From Asterella californica (taxonomy: Eukaryota > Streptophyta > Marchantiopsida > Marchantiales > Aytoniaceae), in contig JAYKYS010000061.1 of the NCBI GenBank assembly GCA_036924285.1, positions 36,820 to 100,819 of the forward strand: 64,000 nt of DNA, in the 5' to 3' direction. The translations under genes and the position numbers were made by a program. Below are positions 37,101 to 48,386 of the stretch, in pieces. The notes below the pieces were generated by a model that was not told the origin of the DNA, did no database searches, and saw nothing but the letters and a program-made list of their open reading frames with translations. Each line of letters starts with the position of its first letter. The first letter of the stretch is position 1.

Positions 37101-37624
37101 TGTTTGGATATCAAGGCTGCAAACACAAAGCCAGAAGACATACATTTTCCTTTATTTCGGTGATGCATTGGGATGCTGCTTTGCAGGCCAAGCCTTTCAT
37201 CAGCGAGGCCCATGTGTTCAATGATGCTGGCCTCAGCTTTGATGTCTGGCCACCAAGAACTGGCAGCCTGACTCCAGATGCAGCAGCAAAGTCTATTGCC
37301 ATGGATGTGGCAGACAACTCCTCACACCATTCTGACCCCATGGACAGCAGTGATCTGGGCCCAATGCGCCCTGAGGATCACACTTGCTTTGCTGATTTAG
37401 ACACTATTGCTGCTAAACACAAGTACCGTGCTGGTGGTGACGCTACCGCTGTTGGGAGTGTAGCAAGCTTGAGTGATGGCAGCAGTGTGGCAGCAGCTGG
37501 CAAAGTCTTTGGAAGTGACATGGACATCAGCAGGGGATATCTCTTGGCTTTGAAACTGTGGGAAGAGGCAGCTGCCACTGTGAACACAATACGTACAAGC
37601 ACCACGCCTTTGGGAGCTGAATAA
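31167..37624 (+). CDS. Membrane-anchored ATP-grasp-like protein, 11 exons
   Basis: Not a family I can name. Exons 31167-31280, 31346-31639, 32144-32295, 32545-32605, 33038-33319, 33608-33920, 34470-34761, 35678-35847, 36019-36060, 36637-36875 and 37187-37624 all join in phase and give 798 residues. Residues about 50-68 (QIATIVTFSALLTSTVATLA) form one membrane anchor near the N-terminus. From about residue 393 the order of motifs fits ATP-grasp enzymes: RKYVIKRNYSAGGKNVFIFT (Lys plus glycine-rich loop), then WLLQPFIPDMEINEYRVYLV (E-x-R strand), then HVMLRVDIALTR and ISEAHVFNDAGLSFDVW (metal and ATP end of the fold). ATP-grasp enzymes usually ligate a carboxylate to an amine or thiol, but the substrate here is unknown. 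The fold is inferred from motifs only. The weakest join is exon 2 to exon 3. Confidence 0.72.
35398..35413. repeat. Poly-C tract
   Basis: A run of about 16 C with flanking C/G, inside intron 7 of the ATP-grasp-like gene. Confidence 0.85.
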
Positions 37625-39950
37625 CTTGATGGGTACATCCACGCATGGTGGATGGTTATGGCCAAGGGTGTTGCATCCTTGATTGAGCCAGCTTTTTTTT
37701 CTGGGCAGCACCTTGCTCGGCCCGCCTCGTTGGCAGATGAGTTGTGCAAACAGTTGCTTCAGTGACCCATGCTTGTCAGCTGTTAGCACACCTGTTTGCA
37801 GTTGCTGTTTGTCACAGATTTTGTGCTGCTGTCTCCCTTGTATGCATTCACGGACTGAGTATGTAACAGGGAGACATGTTTTGAGCCGATGACTTGAGCC
37901 ATCAATTTGAGCACACCTGTTTGCTTTAGCACAATGTTCCCAAAAAAGGTCAAGGCAAACCATACAAGCCTACCCATAGGTTGTGATGCTGCTGCTTGAT
38001 AGCTTTTAGCTACTTAGAGGTGTGAGTAAAAACAAGTGTTGGTACAAATTGTTATAAGCTGTGCATTGTCAGCTTTTCATCAATTGAAATAGAAACGTAT
38101 ACTACAATGGTTTGCGATCCTTTGAATCTTTTTTGATTGAAAGAGCTTGTGAATTTTTACTACTTTTCGGTTTTCCAGAAAAATTGTGTTTGCTCAGGAT
38201 TTCAATATCCTAATAAAGCAGAGCAGAGTGACGCCTTCTTTTTGGTTTTGCTATTTTTGCTGCCTTTCTTTCCTCACTTTCAGATTATAGCCAACAGCAA
38301 TAGTGTTCAAAACGGCCAAACGTTGTGATGTTTCCTTTCAGGGTTAGAAGTGTGACTGGAGCTCTCAGTTGTTGTTCTGCATATTCAAAGTGACTAGTAC
38401 AGCACTTACAATGTCCTTGCACGATACCACTCTGCACGATACCACCAATCATTGCACACCAACATTCAGCACCAGCACATGATAGCGTGTGGCAGTGCAC
38501 GGAAGAGATGCAGGATTACAATGCAGGTTAGCCCTGACATGCCAGGCATTAGTCAGGGTGAGAGGCACTTTCAAATTTACCGTAGTACATTCAACAATGA
38601 GTTGGGAAGCACATGAACCTGCTCCTTAGGTTCCTAAGTATGGATAATGAACTTATAGTCATGTGTGTGCAGAGACGTGGGAGTGGTTGTGTGACAGTCT
38701 GCCATTAACAGCTTTTCCTCCTTATGACTGACTCACAGTATAGTCATGGCTGACCTGGCCATATAGTATGGCATAATATGACTTGCCAAGTTGGGTAAAC
38801 CAAAGCCATATGAAACTCTCTGTACCCCCAGGGGAATCCACCAATCATCTAAAGCTGATTCAAATTTCGTATTGCGACCCCTGAGGGATGCTGAGTCACC
38901 ATGTGATGGCAGTTTGGGGATGCTGATTTGTGTTGCAACATTTTTAGGGGATTGCACACTTGCAGGGTCTCACAGTTAAGAACGCTATTGCTCTGGCTAA
39001 AGCCAAAGTGGCAAAGGACAAGAGACAGAGTGAGAAGTAGGCACCCAAGATGTTGGCAAGTAAGCATCAAGCTTACCTCCTGTGCGCATCAACACATTGT
39101 ATTCCTTTGTGGAAGATGACTCCCTGACTATATTGTACTGTACTGCTCAGTCAACAAGCTTGCATAGCTCAATAGTCCTTGAGTGACGTAAGTTTGCATG
39201 TCAACATGCAAAAACGTAGCTTGGCACCTGCCGTTCGCACTTGGTGTTTCTTAGGACAAGGGTGCAAGACCCATGTTGGCAGATCAAGAAAAGAGAAACA
39301 AGGCCAAACAGGATGCAGAAGTATAACAATAATTGTTGTAATGATCATGATTGTCATGACATCCATAATCAATGAAAGCAAATGTCAGCAGATTTTGCTC
39401 AATGGCACATTTCTCTTGCCCAATTAGTGATGGTGCAAGCACTATTGACATGTACAACAGGAATGTAACATACACATTCCCAATCAGGCCCCCTTGTGCA
39501 AGTCACAGAGGCAGACTCAGATGGGTCAACAAGTGGAGAGGATTTGGAGGTAAACACCCCAGTGCTCATCCTACCGTATCATATTGCTTTGCTGACTTGG
39601 TCGCATGACTGTTGTAAGCTTTGCATCATGGATGAGCATGACTTGCTGATCTTGCAACTGTTTGTACAGTTCAGGACAGTACAAAAAGCCTCACGGTTGA
39701 GTGCATTGTTTGATTATGAGCACTCACTTGTGAGTGACGTTGCTGTTGAGTAAAACCATTTCTTCACATGGACACTACTGCTTGTAGGACTGCTCCGCAG
39801 CATCAAACAAAGATGCTAGGCCTAGGGTTACAGCAACAAGCCCACCTGTATTGCGCAATGAAGGACAGAAGTGCCACACACACAAACCCTAAGTGCCAGA
39901 CAGTGCCGAACAGAGGACCAAGGCTTGAGTGCCTTTGTACAAATGTGCGC
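37625..39950. other. Mostly non-coding; a few isolated exon-like pieces
   Basis: Three short plus-strand stretches follow splice-acceptor-like sites: about 38967-39041 (GLTVKNAIALAKAKVAKDKR, then a stop), about 39254-39328 (DKGARPMLADQEKRNKAKQD, then a stop), and about 39502-39549 (TEADSDGSTSGEDLE ending at GTAAAC). They could be parts of one Lys/Glu-rich gene, but I cannot connect them. Otherwise I see nothing. Confidence 0.25.
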
Positions 39951-39953
39951 CTG

Positions 39954-40595
39954 GATGTGGCTTCACCGCCGTTGAAAGCTACCACAGCGCTTTTCTGACA
40001 TTGCTGAAGTCAGCATTGCTGTCACAGTGAGAATAAGATCAAAAGCAAAGGCCAGGCTTTCAAGCTGTGCCAGGCATAGATAAGGTAGGAAGCGATACCC
40101 TGCAGGGCCCAAGGGTTGTGGCAAAGCAAGGCAGCTGCAAAGTGCAGTATCCAGGTTCTGGAGCAAAGCCGCAAATTGCGCACAAGAGATCACCAAAGGC
40201 TTGCTGCTGGCAGAAACGCTCCTCTGACTCAGGAAGAGGCTGTGCAATCAGCAAACCATTGTTTCCAGTGCAACAAGTTGCAGTGGCTCACACTGTACAC
40301 AACCTCCACAGCCTGTGCAACAGAACTTGCAAGAGTAAGGCCCTCCCCTGGCCCCTTGACTTAGACTTGGACGACAGACGGCTGAGGGCGTCAGCCTTTT
40401 CCTAGTGTTTTGTCTGTCTGTGTTTCAAATTTTGCATAGAACCTAGAATGAGTAACATTTAAGTTTGAGACGCAGCCATGCTGTGCCTGTTACAGTACTG
40501 TGTCGTGCTGTATGAACAATCAAGGGAAAAGATTGACATTCACATGCCCAAGGAATGCAAACATGCTGGACAAGACTAGTGACCAAAGCTGTAAC
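39954..40595. repeat. Dispersed repeat family B, copy 2
   Basis: Second copy of 27612-28262 in the same orientation. Here it is not flanked by the tandem array. Confidence 0.82.
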
Positions 40596-41111
40596 TTGTG
40601 AGCTGGTGTGTACAAACATACATAATGTGATAGGTGGTACTGGCATTAAGCTCTAGCTGGGGCAGCCTACTGTGTCTTGTCCGATAACAAGGCAAGTAGC
40701 CAAACCTTTATTGAGGGTGCAAAATCAATGCATTGAGATGATAAACTTTGCTTGCTGCAGCAGAAAAAGCTCAAGGGTACCAGGCACAGCTCTGTAGAAA
40801 AGCCATGGCCAAATGAATCAAGCAGCAACAGGCCTGCAGTATGCTGCTTGCACTCAATTGACTGTGCAGCAGCTACACATGTGACATGTATAAAATAGTA
40901 TCAAAGCTCAAGCACCTTGTAACCTCCACCCAACTCTACCTTGGTGCGGCCGCATGGTGCGGCTGTATAGTACATGCTTGCCTGCACACCCGACTGGTCG
41001 TCACACGTTTGCTTGAATACAGACTTTTGCCCTCAGCCGAAGCTTTGGGTTCCAATATCGTTTCTACACCATTACTGCACACTGTGTAGAAAAGTTCATT
41101 ACTAGGGCTGC

Positions 41112-41430
41112 CTACCCGTATGCCACAAGGCAAAAGTGACATACATGTATATAGCATATGTTGACTACCCCAGCTGTGTAGATGTATCGATTCAACATAA
41201 CACTACAATTCAGAAACTGTCTATCTTTCGAAGTTCTGTCTACTCCGGTTATATTCGTACCTCGCCATAGGAAGCATCCCAAGTTGATGATGTGAACAGA
41301 GTTGGAAGACATGAAGCTGCTACCCGTATGCTTTCAAGGAAAGAGTGACACAAGGGATATGTCTTTCAAACCCGAGCGGTGTAAATGTCTCGACCAACAT
41401 AGTATCATGATTCAGAAGCTGTCTACTATG
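41112..41430. repeat. Diverged direct duplication
   Basis: Two copies of about 110 bases beginning TACCCGTATGC and ending ATTCAGAAACTGTCTA or ATTCAGAAGCTGTCTA, at about 41115-41222 and 41323-41428. Confidence 0.65.
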
Positions 41431-41857
41431 CAGATGTGTCTGCTCAGCAGCTCACATATTTTCTGAAGATTTGTCGTTCATCATGATAAAGAAGCAATCA
41501 CATTCATGAACAATTGTACGCATATGCCACTCTGCCATTTTGAGCTTTTTCCTCAACTGCCGATCTGAAATGCTCCCGGCGTGAAAACACTGGAAATTTT
41601 CGAAGGTGGTAAATTATTCGTGGCAGCGGGCAAGGACAGCGATCAGCCCGCAACGGCCTCAGCTAGCTACCGTCGCGTCGCAGAGCTTTTGAATACACAG
41701 CTGTGTGTTTTATGACATGAGACTCATGCTACACTGAGTGTAGCACCTTCACAGGACCCATATGTTATGATACTCCCAGAATGCGCGCTCTGATACACGT
41801 GGAGTGACATGCGCTGCAGCAGCCATGCTTGATGATATGTTGTTCCGCAATTGTAGT

Positions 41858-41936
41858 GGGGTGGGGCGCGGTGGGGTGGCCTGGGGTCGGTGGGTGAGGC
41901 TGGCGTGGGTGCTGTGTGAGGTGGGTTCGCGGGGCC
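41858..41936 (+). other. G-rich tract with G-quadruplex potential
   Basis: About 75 bases of repeated GGGG/GGG runs on the plus strand (GTGGGGTGGGGCGCGGTGGG and onward), ahead of an ORF that starts without ATG and has no known motif. 41937-42998 otherwise shows no supported gene. Confidence 0.6.
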
Positions 41937-42998
41937 TTCAAGTTTTATGATGAATCATGTTGTGACCACTTTCCTCAGCCCTGTTTTGCTGTGACAGAAG
42001 CAACTGGCTTCAGCGACATCACACAAGCTGTGTCATCGTTTTCGTGCGAAGCCTTTAAAGATTGTCACACAGCTTACAACTATCTGCTGACTGGTAGTCG
42101 GAGCTTGATATCAGCAGCGCGCCTGCAGCGCGCTTCAATACTGATGGACGGCAATTATCTCGAAAGCTCAACGAAGAGGAGATACGTAAAAAGCTATGCA
42201 GTAGCTAAATTTATATATAGTTATATGCTGATAGTAGTTGAATCAAATGTCTGCAATCAAACATGAAAATTGTCAGCCTAATTTTGCTCCAGTGACAACT
42301 ACAAGTTGCATGAGGGCAAGTCGTAGTCGCTGCCAAAACCCCGGGTGATCGAGAAAGGAGCATTGCATGTTGACCTGGTCGTCCGGAACATGTAAGTGTT
42401 TCTTCCTTTGCGGCCCTCATACAAGTATGTGCTGGATCCTCGAAGCAACATCTCTGTCAGATTCGATAATTTTAAAACAATGTTTTGTACGCAATGACCT
42501 GGTATCTTGGGAAACATTTGTTAACTTGCTAAAGAGGCACCTGTGAGCAATTTCGGCAATCCTGACGGTCACATGTCAGTGCCATTTGTCAAGCTAGTTG
42601 GACACGGTCGTGCGCGCTTCGAAACGAATTCACAGCACGCAGGTGCATGGAAACAGGCGCCGCAAGCAATATCTTCGGTGTTTATAAATGGTCTTTGTCA
42701 CTCTTGCCCATCTGCGAGACAGAACCGAGTGCCGCTGTGACGGAATGAGTGATTGCATGGTAGCTTGCAAAAAAGCAGTTCAGCCAACTCGTTTTAGACA
42801 GTCAACTGAGTTGACGGACCAATGACCTGAAGTGTGTGCATACAAAACGAAGTCTTCAATTTGAAATCAAAATATGAGACAACTTTTTTACCTCTAGGCA
42901 AAAAGGCAAAAGTTTCAAGCTGCAAGAACAGCAGGACAAAATGCTGATCAAGATGGAGACTCACGCAAAAATTGAACCAAGTTTCAACTCCAGGCACT

Positions 42999-44126
42999 TC
43001 AGCTCGAGGCAAAACGACCTCGAGTTCGAAGGCGTCGCAAAAGTGCCTTCAGGGCAAAAGTGAAAGCATCATCCCAGCTATTGGTTTTGTCAATGTTGTG
43101 CCAGTTGATGAGTCCAGAGCGTGGTTGGAGTGAGTACTGATACACATGAGCAATATCTGCAATCTTTTGAATACGTGCATGTCTCTCATTTGAACTGTAC
43201 TGTCTGAGAGCTTCATACAAGTGGTCCACCTCGGTCTTGTCATGCATCATGACTAGCTCATGTGGATCTAAAATGTCAGACCAAGGGAAGTGTTGTAGAG
43301 TTTCTGTGTCAAAGAAGACCGGGATACTGCCTGCAAGAAGACAATCAAACGTAGATTTGCGGGTAGGCGAATGGCCAGGTGGTTGCATACAGAACCAAGA
43401 GGAGCTAGCATTCTGCCAAAAAGTTTCGACGTAAGCTTTGCTCTCATGAACATCCCAACCAGGAAGGGAATAAACACAATCTGCAGTGGCATCTAAACAA
43501 GCTTGATGCAGTTGGTAACGTACATCGTTATCAGGATGGCGGGTCAGACCAAAGCTTTGGAACACCAGATGGCTCTTATTCTTCAATGCATGTTCAATAA
43601 ATCTATTTGTGGCTAAGCCAGGATGCTGATGATAAGCTGACGGGTAAGGAACTTCAATAATTGCAGGGTCTGCCCACCCTTCAATTGTTAAGATATTGAT
43701 GCCCTTCTCAATGAGAGCCTTTGAGTCAACGTTTGCATAAGGTAGAATTCTTGGGATTGTCATGAAGTGCGGCTTGTCTGGTAGGTGTGGCAGTAAATTG
43801 GAGATGTCTGATATAAACTCTTTGACCCTCTCATACTGATCCTTGTCACACCCTTCCTCTGCCCACAGCGTCAACAGAGGGATATAGACAATGTCTGCTA
43901 GCTGGCACTCCTCCACTATCAAAGGAGAACGTCCGATTTGTTGAGCAAACCAGAACTCCAGACTGAACTGGTCTGTCGACCACAAGTCTTGCTCGGAGGA
44001 CACAACGTCTCCAAAAGGGGACGTTACACCAGTGGTTTTCCAAGGGTTACACCTGTAGGCAATCATCACAGCCTCACAAGGTACTTCCAAGGTGCATAGT
44101 ACTGGGGCGAGCAAAACATCTGTCAT
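42999..44126 (-). CDS. Exostosin-like glycosyltransferase, family GT47
   Basis: GT47 enzymes transfer sugars onto wall or matrix polysaccharides in the Golgi. One uninterrupted exon of about 375 codons carries the family order: AYRCNPW, WSTDQFSLEFWFAQQI and RSPLIVEECQLADIVYIPL near the N-terminus, IPRILPYANVD in the middle, then LVFQSFGLTR, WFCMQPPGHSPTRKSTFDCL, LAGSIPVFFD and WSDILDPHELVMM (the nucleotide-sugar part). An upstream ATG at 44287 encodes an apparent signal anchor (MPCARLCLLLVSIAEITIVF) in another frame. A 47-base intron from about 44192 could join it in phase; without it the protein lacks a secretion signal. The gene is divergent from GT61. Confidence 0.88.
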   Translation of the reverse strand: MTDVLLAPVLCTLEVPCEAVMIAYRCNPWKTTGVTSPFGDVVSSEQDLWSTDQFSLEFWFAQQIGRSPLIVEECQLADIVYIPLLTLWAEEGCDKDQYERVKEFISDISNLLPHLPDKPHFMTIPRILPYANVDSKALIEKGINILTIEGWADPAIIEVPYPSAYHQHPGLATNRFIEHALKNKSHLVFQSFGLTRHPDNDVRYQLHQACLDATADCVYSLPGWDVHESKAYVETFWQNASSSWFCMQPPGHSPTRKSTFDCLLAGSIPVFFDTETLQHFPWSDILDPHELVMMHDKTEVDHLYEALRQYSSNERHARIQKIADIAHVYQYSLQPRSGLINWHNIDKTNSWDDAFTFALKALLRRLRTRGRFASS

Positions 44127-44760
44127 CGCCCGCACCCCGGTTTTTCTATGGGTTGGTCAATCCGGAATTTTTCTGGTATTGGTGCGATGCACAGCCGGGG
44201 CCGAGACCAGGGATGTGCGCGAGCCCCAAAGACGATTGTGATCTCCGCAATCGAGACCAGCAAGAGACAGAGCCGTGCGCAGGGCATGGTCTATAGCTAG
44301 GAGTACACAACGTAGCTTATTCCCCGCGGCAGCCAGTCCGGCGCAAGTACTCTAGCTTGATTGGTATCGATCGCTGTACTCGGATATTAAGTTTATATAA
44401 GCGTGAGAACCCTGGTACGAGCCGTTAGCAGAAGGAGCTACCTGGAATTGAGACCCAACGACACGAGACAAAAACACGGGTGCCCTGAGTTGATTTGAGT
44501 GAAAGCGTCCGGCGCTGAAGCAGCAAAATAAGAACTTCTTTTCATGTCATGTGATCAACGTGACGTGTAATCGTGAAGTATATACGTTGAATTCGTAAGT
44601 TGACATGCTGTCATGCGTTGCGTGTCGTCATCCTGAATCTCGTCCAAACCGCGTTCGCCCTGGCTTTCTGCCCCCTGATCTGTCATCTGGGTTGACAATC
44701 TAATACACTGACGATCCATCGACATTTCACACACCCATTATTGCCTGGAGCTGTTTGGGT
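44127..44760. promoter_or_regulatory. Divergent promoter region between GT47 and GT61
   Basis: A TATA-like TTTATATAAGC lies at about 44392-44402, reading toward GT61 about 360 bases before its ATG. The GT47 side probably holds a signal-anchor exon at 44287-44192. Confidence 0.5.
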
Positions 44761-46038
44761 ATGAACTGCAGGCTGCGATGTGCAGGTTTCGCTGCTATGC
44801 TGCTCATGTTTCGTTTCGTGACCGGCTCAGACGAGGTGTCATGGCATAAATGCACCGATGAGGCTTACTCCAGCAGATCCCTACAAGACACTCGCACATG
44901 TCATTTCAAGAGAGTTTGCATCAATCGCAACAGTGGAGTCATAGAGTATCATGCACCTGAGCAAACCGATCGGCTAGCGAGCGATGTCTTGAGCAAACCT
45001 TTGATCACCGACGCCTGGCACGAACAGAAACTGGACGCTTCCTGGTATCCAGACACCCCGCATTTTGAGACCAGCGTTGTCCTGGTGCCAACAAAGTTCC
45101 CGTCCGCCACAGTACAAGAGACTGTTGTCTATACTGATCCAACTTATCCAGGAAATTTCGGCCATGCTCTTGGTGAATACGGCTTGTCTGCCTATCGACT
45201 ACTGAGCAAGTTTCAGCTACTGGACAGCAAGGTCCAAGTCATCTATCAAAACAGGGACTGCTCAGATTACAAGAACGAACCACACGCATGTGCCATTGAA
45301 CAACATGTGACACGGACATTTTCAGATAGGCCTCCGTTCAAGCTGCAGAATGGGACATTAGGATCTATCTGCATGCAGGATCTGGTGGTAGGCACCGCAA
45401 GCTTGTCAATGAGCCTTGGACCTGATACTGATGCCGCATTTGACCAATATGTGCAACATATTGTCCACCAGCATGTGGCAGACAATGTGATTAAAGCTCA
45501 ACGTCTCTTACTGTTCCGCAAGCATGGCAAAAGAAGGATCATCAACATTGAGCAGATTCAGGCCCATTTGCAAAGTACATTTAAAGTTGATGTTGATGTG
45601 ATTGACATTTCTCATCTGACATTTCATGAACAGATCAAACAGGTCAGGAACGCAAGCATAGTCATCTCGCCATGTGGTGGTCTGTCGTTTTCAAGTGTCT
45701 TTTTGCCTGCTGGAGGTGTAGCCATTTTCCCTGGGTATTGGGATCCTGTTGCGAACTCCTCTGCAAACATGGAGGAGTATATATACAACAGATTCACAAC
45801 CTTCAGTACAATGTACTACAATGTTGACTTAGATGAAATTTCAGTTGACGCAGCTGGGGCAGGCTTGGAGGAACGATCTAAGTACCGTGATTACGGCAGC
45901 ACAATTTTAAATTTGGATAAATTGACATCCAAGGTACACTCAGCCTTGTTGAGAGTTGAAGGTGCATATGGCTGGCACAAGTCATTTCACCGGAAGAGGT
46001 GCTCAAGGTCTGCAAGGGCATTTGATCAGCTGTGTTAA
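44761..46038 (+). CDS. GT61 family glycosyltransferase (DUF563), single exon
   Basis: GT61 enzymes (plant xylan arabinosyl/xylosyltransferases, beta-1,2-xylosyltransferase) work in the Golgi. 425 residues from ATG 44761; the reading frame extends two codons upstream without ATG. Residues 1-23 (MNCRLRCAGFAAMLLMFRFV) are a signal peptide or anchor. Family marks: YTDPTYPGNFGHALGEYGLS near residue 125, the basic LLFRKHGKRRIINIEQIQAH, and ASIVISPCGGLSFSSVFLPA (counterpart of the family's HGAGLTNxxFL block, with His replaced by Pro-Cys). Pairs of Cys suggest a secreted, disulfide-bonded protein. A TGTAA at 46089-46093, the polyadenylation signal of chlorophyte algae, follows the stop. No introns, unlike the housekeeping genes here. 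Confidence 0.87.
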   Translation: MNCRLRCAGFAAMLLMFRFVTGSDEVSWHKCTDEAYSSRSLQDTRTCHFKRVCINRNSGVIEYHAPEQTDRLASDVLSKPLITDAWHEQKLDASWYPDTPHFETSVVLVPTKFPSATVQETVVYTDPTYPGNFGHALGEYGLSAYRLLSKFQLLDSKVQVIYQNRDCSDYKNEPHACAIEQHVTRTFSDRPPFKLQNGTLGSICMQDLVVGTASLSMSLGPDTDAAFDQYVQHIVHQHVADNVIKAQRLLLFRKHGKRRIINIEQIQAHLQSTFKVDVDVIDISHLTFHEQIKQVRNASIVISPCGGLSFSSVFLPAGGVAIFPGYWDPVANSSANMEEYIYNRFTTFSTMYYNVDLDEISVDAAGAGLEERSKYRDYGSTILNLDKLTSKVHSALLRVEGAYGWHKSFHRKRCSRSARAFDQLC

Positions 46039-47654
46039 CATACTTTGTTACTATAGTATTTGTTTTGTATTGGGATGTGGAGGACCCGTGTAATATTGCA
46101 CCCACCACATGACTTCAAGTACTTTGGCAACCTCTTTCCAGGCAGCATGCATCATTTGCAAATGATGCTGATTAGACTCATGAACAGCTGTTTTGAGTGC
46201 TGCCTAGACATAGACCAGCGGGCCCGCTACAGAATAGGTAGACTAAGTGTACTAGTGCTATGCAACCATACATTTCATGTATTGTTTTGTGATCCAATGT
46301 AATGATTCTGAAAGACACGTCTCTTTGGGGTGGACCTTGTGGCATGCCTTTGTCAGATCCATCAAGCATGCAATGTATACATGTAGACACACGTCATGCA
46401 TATGCTGGGCCTGGTGCGCTTGCACTTCACGCAACTTAATTCTGCATGCCTAGCAGAAGGCAAATTTGAACTGTGCATGAGCTTCCCATGAGCTTCCCAT
46501 GAGCTTGACCAAACGTCTTCTCTTTTCTAGCAGACACTGTCTGGGTGCTACTTTGCAGTCTTGCCGCAAAACTTTCCAATGGAACTCAAGACAAGCACCT
46601 GACAGTGGCACTAGGTATACTCAAGCTTGCATCTGTGAATGTGTCGAATTTGCAGCTGCAGCATTACATGTGTGACAGACGTGAACTGTCACGTTTCAGA
46701 AGTGTCACTAAAAAGACGCCATCCTCGTTCCTTGATTGCAATTGGCACGCACATTGAGGGAGCAGCTGGCTGCTGCGACTTACATGATGTTGCACGTAAA
46801 CAGACATGAAAAAAAAGAAAACATCACGCCGTTTAGGCATTGTATAAAGAGAAGCTTAGGCTGTGCCTAGGCTTAGGGTGCCTAGGCTGTGCCTAGGCTT
46901 AAGCTTCTCGAGGTCTGACATGCAATAAGCTGAAGTATGGCAGGTGCTATGAAAGATTCAATTGCAGATGCTCTAGATCTGCAGACAAACTCCTTCCAAC
47001 AACTCTCAAGCAGCCTGCAGCCTGCTGATTGCAGAGAGAAGGACCGCATGAAGACTTGAATGCAACAAGCTATGCACAGAAAACAGCAGAATTATTTCAG
47101 CCCTGATCTGCAACTGTAAAAGGTGACTGCTGGGTCGGTACCCATATGCTTATATCAGGCCCCCCCAAAAGATGACTTGGTTTCAAAGTGCAACAACAGT
47201 TTGCGTTACACTGAGTGAATTTTCACAATAGGCCTACAGCTATTTGCTAAGGTGCTTGCATTGACTTCACAAACTGAAGAAATCTTCAGCCAAAAATCTT
47301 GTGCCACACTCAAGTCGCACTGTGCCCCAAACCTAAAATACAAGGTGTATGTACCACACGTGGAGCTTTACTCAATATCTGAGCGATCACTATGTATCAA
47401 TGTTGCCTTTTCCCTTCTTACAGATTCTGTAACAGTTACTGAAGTAAAATATAACACCCTTCCAACATTGGAAACTTCCTTGCTGAGCCTGGTCAACTGT
47501 GTAGGCATGGCATCATCCGCTCTACTGCAGCATTTGTATGCAGCAGTTGTATACCATGGCATGTGATAAACAAGGCAATGCAACTGTGCATTCAAGGAAG
47601 ACTGGATGTCACTGAGTCATTGACAGTAACAGCCAATTTACCAGCTTCTACTAC
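46039..47654. other. Intergenic, no supported gene
   Basis: Contains a 13-base duplication at about 46473-46503, the hairpin at 46849-46910 and a GGTCGGTACCCATAT element at about 47133. No frame shows a recognisable domain. Confidence 0.5.
46849..46910. repeat. Direct repeats inside a hairpin
   Basis: Two copies of AGGCTGTGCCTAGGCTTA (46858-46875 and 46884-46901), flanked by inverted AGAAGCTTA and TAAGCTTCT arms. The self-complementary GCCTAGGC recurs inside. Confidence 0.85.
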
Positions 47655-48343
47655 TCACTTTAGCTGCTGGAATGTATGCCCAACATCTGTCAAAATTCCA
47701 TGCTCATCGTACAGACCATTTGTGGCTTCAGGGTGGTCTGTATGAAGAGCAAACCAGGCATAGCGCTCCACAAATGGCAAGGTATCTATCATGTCAGCAC
47801 AGGCCTGCATAAAGTCTGCCTGTTCCTGTGGAGATGCATACTTTCCAATGTTCCCACCCCACCAATTTATCATAGCAAACTCAGTCAACCAGATGGGCCT
47901 CTGCCATTTAGTATGAATCTTGTGAAGGAAATTGTACAGCGCATTGACGTTAGTGCTAACGTCAAATGTATCCAAACGACTATAGTAGTGTACACACATG
48001 AAGTCAACTCGGAAGCCTTGCGCTGCTGCTAAACTCATGAACGGCCCAACCAATCATGTCAGACCCATCAGGTGGATCAGCAACAGCAGGACTCCCCAAG
48101 CGAAGCCCTGTGCTCATCAACAGCGGCCAAGCCTCAATAGCTTGCTCTACGCTCATATTGGCTTGACTTGCAATGTCTGGCTGCAACATCAGTACATACT
48201 CCTTAATTGCATATGCTGTAGCCATGCACGCAATGTTACATATGTGCAACAGCATCATACCAGCAGTGCTCTAGTATGTGAACACAATTGGATGAGCAAC
48301 AGTTGTGCACAAACTTTGAGATATTCTGCAATGAAGCCAGTCA

Positions 48344-48386
<43 letters not shown>

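Noticed and set aside
48037..48060. A 22-base GT-AG micro-intron that would restore the GH128 frame
   Set aside because: It would remove the GPFMSL segment, which fits the family. All other introns here are several times longer.
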